From Nemania diffusa (Eukaryota; Ascomycota; Sordariomycetes; Xylariales; Xylariaceae), in NCBI GenBank assembly GCA_038501195.1, contig JBBPUQ010000007.1:124001-188000 (forward strand): DNA of 64,000 nucleotides, read 5' to 3'. Under the pieces are notes generated by a model. The model saw nothing but the letters and a program-made list of their open reading frames with translations. It had not been told where the DNA came from and did not search any database. The position numbers and the translations under genes were made by a program. Positions 22,415 through 33,200 of this stretch are shown one piece after another. Position 1 is the first letter of the stretch. Every line of letters starts with the position of its first letter.

Positions 22415-24754
22415 ATGTCTTGGTCTTTGTTCCAACGAAGACATCAAGACTTTGAATACTCCAGTCTGCGCTCGAAACCCCGTGCATTCCGCGTCATCAA
22501 ACTGCTCCCGCCTTCTAAAGTGGTATTTCCTTTTTTCAGAGAGACGGTAAACATTGAAATCATTGAGACTGATGTCGATGAGGCGGCCGGCGACTACGAT
22601 ACCCTCTCATATTGCTGGGGTGATGGTATAGCAGATAGGGTAGTCACCGTCTCACTCTCGGGTCATGAAAACACGCCAGAGCATCGGACTATCTGCATAT
22701 CGGCTTCCCTTGAATCAGCGCTCCTCAGCCTTGCTCGGCAAGATGATGCTCAAACGGGTCGTCCCATATTCGCTGATCAGATCTGCATCAACCAGGCTGA
22801 TAATGCTGAAAAGATCCAGCAGGTTCAACTGATGGGCGAGATCTATTCCGGTAGTGCGAGAACGATCACATGGCTTGGTGAAGGGACGACAGAGACGAGC
22901 CGTTATCTCGAGTTCTTGTCTGAGCTCAGCAGCGAGGGGGTCTTGAGTAGGGTGATGGGGCCAAACGTGGCAACCAGCATGAACGTCTTCAATGCCGTCA
23001 TGAAATCAAGTATAAAGCTCGAAACAGAGTCCGAGAGGGAGGATCGCGACGCCATTTTAGATCTACTCGCGCGCTATGGCCCGCGGTTTCCCTTGCGTGG
23101 TCTAAGTGAGATACTTCGCCGAGCTTGGCACAACCGCGTGTGGACCGTACAGGAAGGGTGTCTGCCTGCCAATATGGCCTTCAGATGCGGTGACAAGTCG
23201 GTATGCTATGACTGTTTCCGTGGTGGCCTGTTTTTCCATTCGATCTACACTACTCACTGGGTGGCGGTGCCGCAAGGGCCCGTGTCTAAGGAAGAGATTC
23301 ATGCTAGAAATGACATTTACAAACTCAGCCCGCCCTTCCTCCGCCTAGTCTCAGCACGAAAGGCTATACATGGCACTGACGCACGGCGAACATCTCTATT
23401 TGACGCGGTGGTGCAGTACAATGTGAACAATGACAGACCTAAAATCGGTGCGACGAAAGCTGAGGATCGTATCTACGCGCTACTAGGCCTCGCTGGAAAA
23501 GATGAGATTGCGAGGGAGACGGTGGAGGAGATGGAGGTGGACAACGTGAAAAGCACTTTCACGAAGTTCGCTGCTTCAGTCGTCAAAAGGAAAGTCGATG
23601 TGCTTCTCTTCTCACAAATGCCCAAATCTCTTGCCCACGGACATCAACTACCCTCTTGGGTCCCAGATTGGTCAGCCGACCCGTTACGAATCCCGCACGG
23701 GTACTCGGACGTAAAAACGCCAGTCTTTTCAGCTGGTGGGCATCAGGATGAGAAAGATGTCGTCGCTGATGTATCAGCAGGGGTTCTACGGGTCAACGCT
23801 ATACCGGTTGGACGCGTCATACGTGTGGGTGTCCGCGGCATTGAGTACGATGAGGCCGCGATCCTCCAGGACCTCGAGTTCAAGTCTGCGAAGCATTTTT
23901 TCAACGAAGTCGATGAGTTTCTGGAAGAGGGAGCAAAGGTCAACCCTACTCATGCGCCTGACATTTCGAATGAAGAACGCCGACTCGATGCTACGATCCG
24001 GTTAGCGGACGGTGGTCTCTCGGCACGGCAGTTCCCTGCTCAGTTTGATCCAACTACCGCCACCCCTCTACTGCGAGAGATTCATAACAACGTTTCGCAA
24101 TGGGGGAAGAAATTGATCGAAGTCGAAGCTCGAACTCGGTCGTTAGGTAGTTTTACCGGCATGATTCGTAGCGCTGGTGTCATGCCTTGGCATTGGACCC
24201 CTGCGAGCGAAATCGACGTAGCCCGGTTATGCGCTATAGACCCTGTCTCCGCTGTTGGGTTATGGATAAAAGGGTTCTTCCTCTCGGTTTATGATGTGGG
24301 ATGGGTGGTGTGGTATATGGCGAAAGTGCGCCTGATCACGACTCTGATAAGAGTTCGTCGAAAACGAGAAAAAGTAGATTTGCATGATCCAAAGCGGGAT
24401 ACTGCCCTCAAAGACGTGGGCTTACTGAGCAATATTCTATCAACGCCGCAATGGGACCTTTATACAAGCAATATTTATAAGACCTTTGGACGGAGACTGT
24501 TGTTGACAGACACGGGTTACGTTGGCCTCGGCCCCTGTCATATGGAGGTGGGCGACGCCATTGTCGTAATTCCTGGCGGCAGTGTGCCATATATTTTAAG
24601 ATCTCGGGCCATATCCCGATCTTCAGACCACGGTTCTACCTGCCAGGGGGTAGCCTCATGGAAATATATAGGTGAAGCATATTGTGACGGAATTATGGAC
24701 GGGGAAATAGTATCTAGAGAGTCCAAGGCGACGAGAGAATTTGAAATAATGTGA
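22415..24754 (+). CDS. HET-domain (heterokaryon incompatibility) protein
   Basis: One uninterrupted exon; the first in-frame ATG at 22415 (MSWSLFQRR) gives 779 residues. The HET domain (PF06985) is intact: IEIIETDVDE, YDTLSYCWGDG (block 1, about residues 72-82), then IFADQICINQADNAEKIQQV and MGEIYSGSARTITWLGE (blocks 2 and 3, about residues 124-164), a later RAWHNRVWTVQEG and DRIYALLGLAG. A C-terminal region of about 350 residues has no domain I recognise. HET proteins trigger cell death when unlike fungal individuals fuse and are often in variable, fast-evolving loci. Standing alone here it may act in allorecognition or as part of an immune-like system; no NACHT, STAND or amyloid-motif partner is seen beside it. 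Confidence 0.93.
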   Translation: MSWSLFQRRHQDFEYSSLRSKPRAFRVIKLLPPSKVVFPFFRETVNIEIIETDVDEAAGDYDTLSYCWGDGIADRVVTVSLSGHENTPEHRTICISASLESALLSLARQDDAQTGRPIFADQICINQADNAEKIQQVQLMGEIYSGSARTITWLGEGTTETSRYLEFLSELSSEGVLSRVMGPNVATSMNVFNAVMKSSIKLETESEREDRDAILDLLARYGPRFPLRGLSEILRRAWHNRVWTVQEGCLPANMAFRCGDKSVCYDCFRGGLFFHSIYTTHWVAVPQGPVSKEEIHARNDIYKLSPPFLRLVSARKAIHGTDARRTSLFDAVVQYNVNNDRPKIGATKAEDRIYALLGLAGKDEIARETVEEMEVDNVKSTFTKFAASVVKRKVDVLLFSQMPKSLAHGHQLPSWVPDWSADPLRIPHGYSDVKTPVFSAGGHQDEKDVVADVSAGVLRVNAIPVGRVIRVGVRGIEYDEAAILQDLEFKSAKHFFNEVDEFLEEGAKVNPTHAPDISNEERRLDATIRLADGGLSARQFPAQFDPTTATPLLREIHNNVSQWGKKLIEVEARTRSLGSFTGMIRSAGVMPWHWTPASEIDVARLCAIDPVSAVGLWIKGFFLSVYDVGWVVWYMAKVRLITTLIRVRRKREKVDLHDPKRDTALKDVGLLSNILSTPQWDLYTSNIYKTFGRRLLLTDTGYVGLGPCHMEVGDAIVVIPGGSVPYILRSRAISRSSDHGSTCQGVASWKYIGEAYCDGIMDGEIVSRESKATREFEIM

Positions 24755-26576
24755 AATCGCGAGTGTTGACCGATCGGGAATCCTTTCGAGGCTGGAGAGG
24801 CCCGAATGGTAGGCGTCTATCTTCCGATTAGTTGAAAACATATTTAGTGCTATTGTCTTCAGTGGCACACAAAGTAGGCGGATGGCCTGGTCGGTTATAA
24901 TTAAGATAAAAGCGCAAAAGCTTATTTAGACACAAATCTCATATGTATTAAAATTATCTAGTAGGGGGAACTACAACGGTTGCACTGCGACCGCTACAGA
25001 TTTTTATCAAAATTGAGCTTGAGCCAATTATTACCACTGAAAAATGAGTGATACAAGCAGTGAAGTAATTTATTTACGATAGTTGAAACGGGCTGACAAT
25101 GAAGTTTTTGGATATTTTTAACTTCAGACGTCTTTGCATATTTCATTTTTTGGTCTAAGTGCTGTTTCTGAGGAATAAAAATTTACTTAAAAAATTAAAT
25201 AGAGACTAGGAATCCTTTAAACTAAGAGGGATCATTTTCTTGTTAGATCCTTAGGGTCAACATACAGGAATTAATTTAACCCCCATATTTGCAACAGCTT
25301 AATATTACGACTTCCGCCGAGTCGCCGAGTAAGTCCTCAGGGTGACTTGGCCGTGGCAGATCGACAACGTGTGAATCTGACACCTTCTGCTGTGCCTCTG
25401 CTACTTGCGTGAAGGTGTCGTGGCAACTCATAGTGGCATTCATGTTCTGTGCGCACCGGCTCTGGTTAGTAAGGTTTTTGCGTCAAATAGTAATAAGGAC
25501 TGAGTAATACGAAAATGAAAAGTAGAAGGTGTGGTAGTATCATCACATCTATTGAACTAATGCACATGCATGAATAGACTCTTCGCCTGCTCGTAGTGTA
25601 TATTTGTTGGCCTATAGGAATCGCAAGTCCGCATATTCAAAGAGGGAGATAGTCTCTATTACCTACTTGCAATTGGTGAGCTTGTCCGAGTTGGAGTTAT
25701 CTGGTCTTGCGCATAGGCTTTCGTAGTTCAGCTACCACGGATTTGGATGGGGTTAAGTAAAATACCTTTGGTGTAAGCTGACGTAGTGCCTGAGTAATAT
25801 TCCATAAGTGGCCACGTAGTTCGAAAGTGATATCCAACTAAGGCTGTATCCTTACATTTCCTAGTTATGGTTCAGTAGCGGAATTCTGGTCCATGGCGCC
25901 AGTCAGAGACTGAAGACAGCATGGTGATTTTAAGCTTCGTGGTAAATCACGCACCTCCCTCAACCCCTCTCAGTCATGCAAATGGTAATTAGTTATCCAA
26001 TGAGTGAGGAAGTACATTAGTGGGACATGATTCTAATAGTACGGTAGCATTCAAAACCTGAGCGGAACATTCTTGAGCACTATTGTGTAGATGTTCAACC
26101 GCTCTACGAATTCTTCGAATTGCGTACTATAAAGTCTGTACTCTGGGTTGATTCTTGTGTTCTATTCCTTTACAAACGCCTCTAAAACCTAGTAGCTGTA
26201 TTTTTTCTTTCTTTCTAAAGCCTGTGCAGTATTTACTACTTGGTATATTCTTTTGAGGCTGGCATGTAATGTAACCCCAAGCGACCCCGAAAGGAGCTGC
26301 TTGTTTTCTTTTTCCATAACAACTACATGCTGAAACATCTAATAAATGCAGCATGCAAGTGACTCCTTTGGGCTAGAAGTCTGCCGCTTTCGATGGTAGA
26401 ACGAAAGGATAGTTTCAAGAATTTTTATTTGTCTTCTCCTGTATCTAGGTGGAGAGATGTGCGTCATCAGCTTCTAAGTATTTCGCCATGACCTACAGTG
26501 TAGTGGTTGTTTATGGTGAGGCTCAAGAACAACATATCCGCTATTATCTCTGTGGTATATAAATGGTCTATTTCAA
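24755..26576. other. AT-rich spacer without genes
   Basis: About 1.8 kb of AT-rich DNA between the HET and UbiA-family genes. Only short frames without domains occur. The composition contrasts with the genes on both sides and could mark old repeat DNA, but no terminal repeat or transposase remnant was found. Confidence 0.55.
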
Positions 26577-27728
26577 ATGTCAATCATAGCTATTGAACCT
26601 TTGACTGTAGACTATCAATCAACAAGTCAATTAGCACCCATAACCAATATAATGGAATCAGCTGTTCAATTTACCTATTCCTTTCTCGTCAGTGAGACTT
26701 CCATTTGTTGGAATCTTCTCAAGAGTAACTTAGATGGAGCCTTGATCCCGTTCCCTATTTTCACTATTGCTTCTCTATTGCATAGGGGAGCACGAAGGGA
26801 TGAGATCATTGTTGCTGTAATTCGTACGGATTCAATGTCCCGGCAACTAATTAAGCTCATTCTAACTTTGATAGATTCATTAATATACGGTTTCTTTTAT
26901 CAATATGTGTTCGAGCTTATGAACCAAACCTCTCAAGCAAGACACAGTCTCGAGGATAAGATCAACAAACCAGACAGGCCCCTTGTGACTGACGCCATTA
27001 CAATCATGTCTGCGAGAAACCGTTACAACTTTGGACTTGCAGCATGGCTTGCTTATAGCTATGTCTTGGACGCTCAGGCGTGGACACTGCTGTGGCTTGC
27101 CGTCGTCTTTAGCTCTTGGAAATATAGCATCGGGCTATCCGACTTCGGGCCTACCAAGGACCTCTCTATTTCTCTCGGCCTGATTGCTCAATTAATGGCA
27201 GCCTGGCAGATAGGGGGGTCGGACCCTAAAGTTGGCTGGAAATGGGTAAAAGTCCTCGCTGTGTGGATGTATCCGACGATAGGAATTCAAGATATAAGGG
27301 ATGTCCCGGGTGATCTAGCGGTTGGCCGCAAGACAACCGTCATCTTATTGGGCGATGTTCTAGGTATGATATACCTGGCTATATAGATCGAGGAAAGCTT
27401 TTACGGCTAACACCTGCCTATAAAGCACGGATATACCATTCCGTAAGCCTTGTAGTATTTGGCGTAAGTATATGACCACAGAAGCGTTTCGCCAGCATCT
27501 AACCGCACTCCCTTCTTTTAGTATATATACATATTCAAGTGGTTACTCGATAGCAGATATGATACAGCGACCTTAATGGTCTCTACTGCTATTGCTGTTT
27601 TGACAGCTGGGGTCATATTTCGCCTGTTCGCATGGAGGTCAATTGAGAGCGATAGAAAAACCTACCGGTACTATATGGCCCTTTATCACCTCAACCTCGT
27701 TGCAGTTGCGGTCTGCCTAAAAAACTAG
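26577..27728 (+). CDS. UbiA-family membrane prenyltransferase or terpene-cyclase-like enzyme
   Basis: Three exons (26577..27363, 27426..27463, 27522..27728) give 343 residues. The two Asp-rich UbiA motifs are present: FELMNQTSQARHSLEDKINKPDRP (about residues 119-142; N and D/E ligands for Mg-diphosphate) and IQDIRDVPGDLAVGRKT (about residues 240-256). Around them are several hydrophobic helices (for example GLAAWLAYSYVL, TLLWLAVVF, ISLGLIAQLMA) and a C-terminal helix ending LNLVAVAVCLKN. The sequence looks closer to the fungal branch that includes UbiA-type sesquiterpene cyclases such as the one in fumagillin biosynthesis than to Coq2; this is pattern recognition, not a tree. The substrate is unknown. 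A methyltransferase of isoprenylcysteine type follows on the same strand 434 bp downstream. A second Met at 26652 (MESAVQF) is an alternative start. Confidence 0.82.
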
Positions 27729-28162
27729 GTGGTTCAACACTCTCTTTTTGATAAGCCACCAACGCCAGACCAGGGGTGCCTACAGCCAATCAAAGGTGCC
27801 TTTTTCGCTCATTTATGAACACCAGATCCCCCGACTTCGGTAGAGGCTGGAGTCCTTCCCTAACATAGATTCATCCGAGCCCCTTAAAGTTGTATGCCCT
27901 TGAAAGCTATTAGAAGAAGAGGATTGTGAGGCCATCAGAAGGTCTTAGAGAGCCCACCAAGGGAGGACCACGCTCATTCATCCCTTAGGATTTAGGAAGG
28001 TTTTGAGAAGACAGTGGGGGCCCTCTCGACCCCGAGATAATTCTTAGCTAAATAGAACTACTATTACTCCAATCCCTAGATTATTAGCCGTTGTTACACC
28101 ATCACTGTCCCGAAAACTCCAAAAGATAGAATAGACAATTAGACAGCCTACATTCACGAGCT
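27729..28162. other. Spacer between UbiA-like and ICMT-like genes
   Basis: It holds the 3' flank of the first gene and the promoter of the second. No coding sequence is supported. Confidence 0.55.
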
Positions 28163-28879
28163 ATGACATTTCAAATTTGCTTACCCCAGGCTACTTTGGC
28201 CGCGACAGCACTTGCGTCGACGATTGGATCATACTTCGCGCTGTCGCCTCCGAATCCAAACCCAGAGGCCGCCTCGCCAGTTGGGGATTTACTCACTCGG
28301 CTGAATCTCACCCACAAACACGTGAACAAAGTGTGCATGGCGCCGATCGGGCTACTCGCCTTGCACACTGTTAGCCTCGCCTATTTCTATCCCGACATTC
28401 CAGCATTTGTGCTCCGTCACGGCGCCGAGAACGGCTTGAATGCGAGGCTTATCACATGGTCGCCCGCCACGGCGGTCCCGCTCGCGCTCGTTCTCTGTGC
28501 CGGCATTCCGCTCCGTCTAGGTCCGTACGCGACGCTCGGCAAGAACTTTACCTTCGCGCTCGCGGAGCCGGATCGTCTAACTACATCCGGAATCTATCGC
28601 TACGTACAACACCCGAGTTACACGGGACTTGTGACGTTTATACTCTGCAACGTGAGCCTCGTTGGGCGCAGTGACGGTGCGCTCAGCTGCTGGTGCCCGC
28701 CCCGATTGTTCCCGTTCCTACGGATCGCAGAGTGGGTGCTGGTTCCTGTTGGGGTGCTTGCGTTTCTGTTTGTTATGTGGACTCGGGTAAGGCAGGAGGA
28801 GCGTATGTTGCGCGCCAAGTTCGGGATTGAATGGGAGGAGTGGCATGCCCGAACTCCGCGATTCATTCCGTGGTTTTAG
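28163..28879 (+). CDS. Isoprenylcysteine carboxyl methyltransferase-like membrane enzyme
   Basis: One exon of 238 residues. Several hydrophobic segments are followed by the ICMT/PEMT-type core: TLGKNFTFALAEPDRL, TSGIYRYVQHPSYTG (about residues 143-157), a long hydrophobic helix with VLVPVGVLAFLFVMW, and the C-terminal cofactor motif RVRQEERMLRAKFGIEWEEW...RFIPWF. Such enzymes transfer a methyl group from SAM to carboxylate or related groups of lipid-like substrates in the ER membrane. The canonical housekeeping ICMT acts on prenylated proteins; fungi also have many paralogues of unknown role. The insertion RSDGALSCWCPPRLFPFLRI between helices is unusual. Being next to a UbiA-family gene suggests a terpenoid or prenylated small-molecule substrate (inference). 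Confidence 0.85.
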   Translation: MTFQICLPQATLAATALASTIGSYFALSPPNPNPEAASPVGDLLTRLNLTHKHVNKVCMAPIGLLALHTVSLAYFYPDIPAFVLRHGAENGLNARLITWSPATAVPLALVLCAGIPLRLGPYATLGKNFTFALAEPDRLTTSGIYRYVQHPSYTGLVTFILCNVSLVGRSDGALSCWCPPRLFPFLRIAEWVLVPVGVLAFLFVMWTRVRQEERMLRAKFGIEWEEWHARTPRFIPWF

Positions 28880-30246
28880 AGGCGATGGGATTCAATAGAT
28901 ACACCCAAAACAGACCGTGTGCCATAGCAGAGCCTGCGCTTAGAAGGTTGCATGGCTCAGGTGAATTGTCTCATGGGGTTCATGCCTGCTCTTCCTGTCG
29001 CGGTAATGAACTTGGGGTTATATTACACACACGCAGCTAAACAAGCGAAGAGTGCCCAGCTGACCTTGCTATAAGAAAGTGGTGGGTGGTCTTAACAAGC
29101 CGGACTTGTTTATCCGATGACGAGTAAGACGACAATTTGGAGAATAAGCAGATGGACTACTACTACCTTACTATGGTTGCTCATTTATAGAACTAGTCGC
29201 GCAAAGGATATCTCGTTCGTCAGTGAGAGACGGTGTGCCACTAGGTCTACGTGCAAACCTATCTCCCACATAATGGCACCTTTGAACGGAGGTAGTTGTT
29301 TAAGCACTCGGTTATATAGGGAGGTGATCCGGATCGAGCGATCAATCCACTCCCAGTGGAGAATATCTAGGCCTCAATCATCTATCTCGATGAAAACAAA
29401 GGCGTCCTATGTCATGAGTGCAACGCCCAGTCACACTCGTCAATCGTCAAGACGACTCGATATAAATATTCAGAGAATGTGACGCCAAACTAGGCTTCAT
29501 TTAGGTGCACTCGGTGGTATTTATATATTGGATGGCTAGGCGAGGAAACGCTTTTAAGGTACGAAGGGGCACCGAGCTGGCTCACGGGAAACGGAAGCCG
29601 GCGCGGCGGCTTTCGATGGGAGAATCGAGGCTTTAGAGTCGGATATCGATCGGTTATTTCTACTCAATCCCGGGGTTTCGGTGGTATTGTGTTTGCAGCG
29701 CGGGACTGCGTCGGCAGGTTGAGAAGTAGGAATGTTGACATCCGAAGAACGGGACGATTGCCGAGGTTATGCGTGAGGCACGAGGGCCGTGACGTCTGTG
29801 TCGTCTGTAGACATCGGACCTGGAAAAGAAGAGGAGACGATGGGCAGATCAGTGAGTGAAATGGCAAGTTGGGTTCAATTCCTGTCTAACAGCGCTAATG
29901 GTTTTCGCTTTAGCTCATTTGTAGCAGCACTTTTCTACCTATCCGCCACCGTTATCCTTTATCTGTCTATAATTATTTTCCATATAGCGGCAGCCATCAC
30001 CAAGCTCACTATAAACATAGTGAATTTAGTGGTTGAACCCGCTAAAAGTTACTATGGGCCCCATGTACATACCTACATAGGTCAACGTCAACCTCGTGGC
30101 GCCACAAGGCGTCACACATACCTGCTGTCAACTATCTAAGACTTAGGTACAAAAGAAAATATAGAGAGAGTAAGAAGGTCGAGAGTTCTTATCGTAATTT
30201 AGATATATCTTATTCAATCAATCAAAGCCCCTTCCGTTCAAACCCC
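28880..30246. other. Intergenic region with one doubtful small membrane-protein frame
   Basis: About 1.4 kb. A 121-codon frame at 29117-29482 has low-complexity, Ser/Arg/Thr-rich content and is not accepted. The frame at 29840-30139 is listed separately. The rest shows nothing recognisable. Confidence 0.5.
29840..30139 (+). CDS. Possible small single-pass or two-pass membrane protein
   Basis: From the ATG at 29840 this frame encodes 99 residues (MGRSVSEMASW...). A strongly hydrophobic stretch, SSFVAALFYLSATVILYLSIII followed by FHIAAAITKLTINIVNLVVEP, would form one or two membrane helices, and a basic tail follows. No family is recognised. It is short and intronless in an otherwise gene-poor spacer, so it may be spurious. 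Confidence 0.3.
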   Translation: MGRSVSEMASWVQFLSNSANGFRFSSFVAALFYLSATVILYLSIIIFHIAAAITKLTINIVNLVVEPAKSYYGPHVHTYIGQRQPRGATRRHTYLLSTI

Positions 30247-33200
30247 ATGACTTCAGGCGAGCCGCTATCAGAGCCAACCTGTCAGGTTTGTCTTCACCGC
30301 CTCGACTCAACTGATCGTAAAAGCTCACATATCGTAAGGCTCTGAACCTGTCCGACGGCAAGCCATGCACCAAACCCGCCACCGTATGGGATAGCCTGTT
30401 CTGCGGCTTTCACGGCAAGCAGTGCCACGGTCTCTATGCCGGATACAAGAAGAGGAACGCGCAACTGGACGGCTTGGCTGAACAAGCCCCTCCGTATCTC
30501 AAATCGAATGAGACGCCCCTTGCCAACGAAACCTTTGAACATGTCCAGGATGAGACTGTCTTGAACCAGATCAATGCCCACCTCTTCAGCGAGTACGTCC
30601 TCTTAGGTAAGGTCATCGACGCCCGGAAGCTTCATCATAAGCATTTCTTCCCCCTGAAGCTAGATTATGGGCATCAGGCATACCTCGATGGGTTATCGGG
30701 TCGAAGGCATATCGTGCTTCGTGCCCTGGAGAAAGTCGTGAAGCGCATGGCCGAGGTGCTGTACGCCAAAGAAAAATGGTTCAAATGGATAGGGGAAGTT
30801 CAGCGCAAAGAAGAGACGAGCCGTGAGAAAGAAGCCAAGAAGGTGAAACTCGAGGCAGCTATGTTCAAACGGCACTGGAAGAGGATCCAGACCCGTCTCC
30901 GAACCCAGCGCGAGAAAGAAGAGAAGCAGAGGCAGGACGCTTATCTCGAAACCGTCTACCAAGAGTCTATTAATGCAGCTGCGGAAAGCGAGCAAGATGC
31001 CGAGATGTGGGATCCGATCGACGACTTTCTCGAAGACGAGCGATGCAGATATGTCGATCTCATTAAGCACTTTTTATGGATGGAAGTACTAGATGAGGAA
31101 GAAGAAAAAGAAGAAGCAGAAGCAGAAAAGCAGTCAACATCCACTGCCGCTGCAGGCTTGAGTGCATCCAACCCCGCTCCGACGAAAAAGCCGAAGAAGA
31201 AGGCTAAGCCAAAAGATTCCAAGACACTGGCCGTCGCGAAGAAGCCGTCCGACTCGCGTAGTACTCTTATTGCCGAGTCCCCGAGGAGTAGACGCGCCGG
31301 TCAGGCCCAGATTTTGGCCCTGATGGACAGCGAAGAAACTGGCGGCAGGCCTAGTGACAGTAACGCGGGGCCAGACAAGAGCAACATTGAGACAGAAGAA
31401 GCGATGCGGAAACGTCTCAAGGAGGGAGTGGAGAAGAACTGGGATGAAGTTTATGGGCCCGTTCTCGTCGGATCCCTAGAGACTCCCCACGGGACGCACG
31501 AGAAAACCCCACCCATGGAGGACGACGAAATTGAAATGCTCATGCAGGACATCAAAGAGATCAAGCTTCTCCTCTTTTGCCGCCTTCTCTTATCACACGC
31601 GTCGCTCCTCCCGGCCGCGTTACGAGCGACCAGCGTGGACGACTTTCTCAACGACACCAATATCACCGAGGCCGACTTACGCGATCTGTGTCTCAAGGTT
31701 GAACAGCCGAGTCTCCAAGACATCAGAGATGCTTGTGCCGACCTTCTCCGGGAAGGCGAATCCGAGACAGAAAAAGAGAATGGCGGAGATGACGAACATG
31801 AGGACCTCTCGTTTGAGGATATCATTCTGCACGATCGCCGATATGGCCATTTGCAAGACCCAACCTGGTTTTACGAAAACATCATGGCGCAGCGATCCAA
31901 AATAATGGGTGAGCCTTCGCCGAGTCTCATGGAGCTTCTGAAGCCAGCACTCAAAAGGCTCAAACCGCCCAAGAAGACAAAGGTCCAGATCTGCGGAAAG
32001 AGCATCTGGAACTACTCTAGCGAGTCGTCCATGTCTCGGGAGGGCTGGCTGCAGTTCTCTGTCTTGGCGAAAGGGTGCGATCTCAGAAAGGCCGTTCAAT
32101 TGTGCAGAAACTGGGGTGAGCTCTCACAACTCAATTTCCTCGCTTCCTGGCAATACTTCCCGGCATCAAATTGGATGGCTTGGGGGTCCGATCGACTGAC
32201 CAAGCAGTTACACGATTTGGTGAGTCTATTCCAATATGTTCCTCGTCACATACCTGCATGTATCCATTGGTCATTGCTGATTTACCTACAGGGGTTCTTT
32301 CCTTTCTTTACCGATCTTAGCGCCGAAAACTACAGTCGTCACTTTCAGGTGAATGGTTCTCGGAGCCAGCAACGGCGGAGACACGACTTCGTAGAGGCTA
32401 GAAATATCATGGTAGGCCACATGAAGAGAGACGACTCGGTCACTCGCCGGTTCCTTCAGTACCTTAGTATGCGAACAGGCGAGGTGTTACTGGCCGTGCG
32501 AGACGGGAGGACCGGCAACATCGTCACGGCACCTCGTAGTAAAGATGCGCTTTGGACCCTGCGATCTAAGAAGGGCATGGGTCGTGCGGCTAAGAATGAA
32601 TGGGATATCGAACTTGAAATCGGGCGAGAGTACTTTGATTTTGTTGAGGAGTTTCGAAACTGGCATTTAGGGTTCGATGATTACTACGAAGTATGGATAT
32701 GGCACTTCGTTCCTGGAGAGCCTGGGATTTACCTTTATAATGTAATTGTCGAGGTATGTAATTGTTGCTACTGTACACGGTCGTCTGAACACTGTACTAA
32801 CAATGCACAGGAGCTTCGCAAGGCGTGGCGCATCATGAAGCCAATCGATATGTACAATGGCCAGGAGTCTTTCCTGCGCACTCTGACTCGAAATGAAAAG
32901 ACCAAGCGAGTGCGTTTGATCAAGCATGGAGAGCAAGTGAAAAGTCTCTGGGACGAGGTGAAAGACCCAGATAACCGATTTGTCTTAACAGATATTACAA
33001 ATAAGAGAACTAAGGTTTTCCAAGGCGACACGCCGCTCAACGGGTCGCAGCACTACAGCGAAGCTGACGCAGCAGAGGATGCTATCCTGTTCCCAGACGA
33101 ATTGGTGTCTCTTAATCGCGACGTGCCGTTCAGAGAACTTAGCAACTCCGTCACACGGCTTGAAGATGGCTCGGGTACAATAACCAGGTATCTTGCCAAA

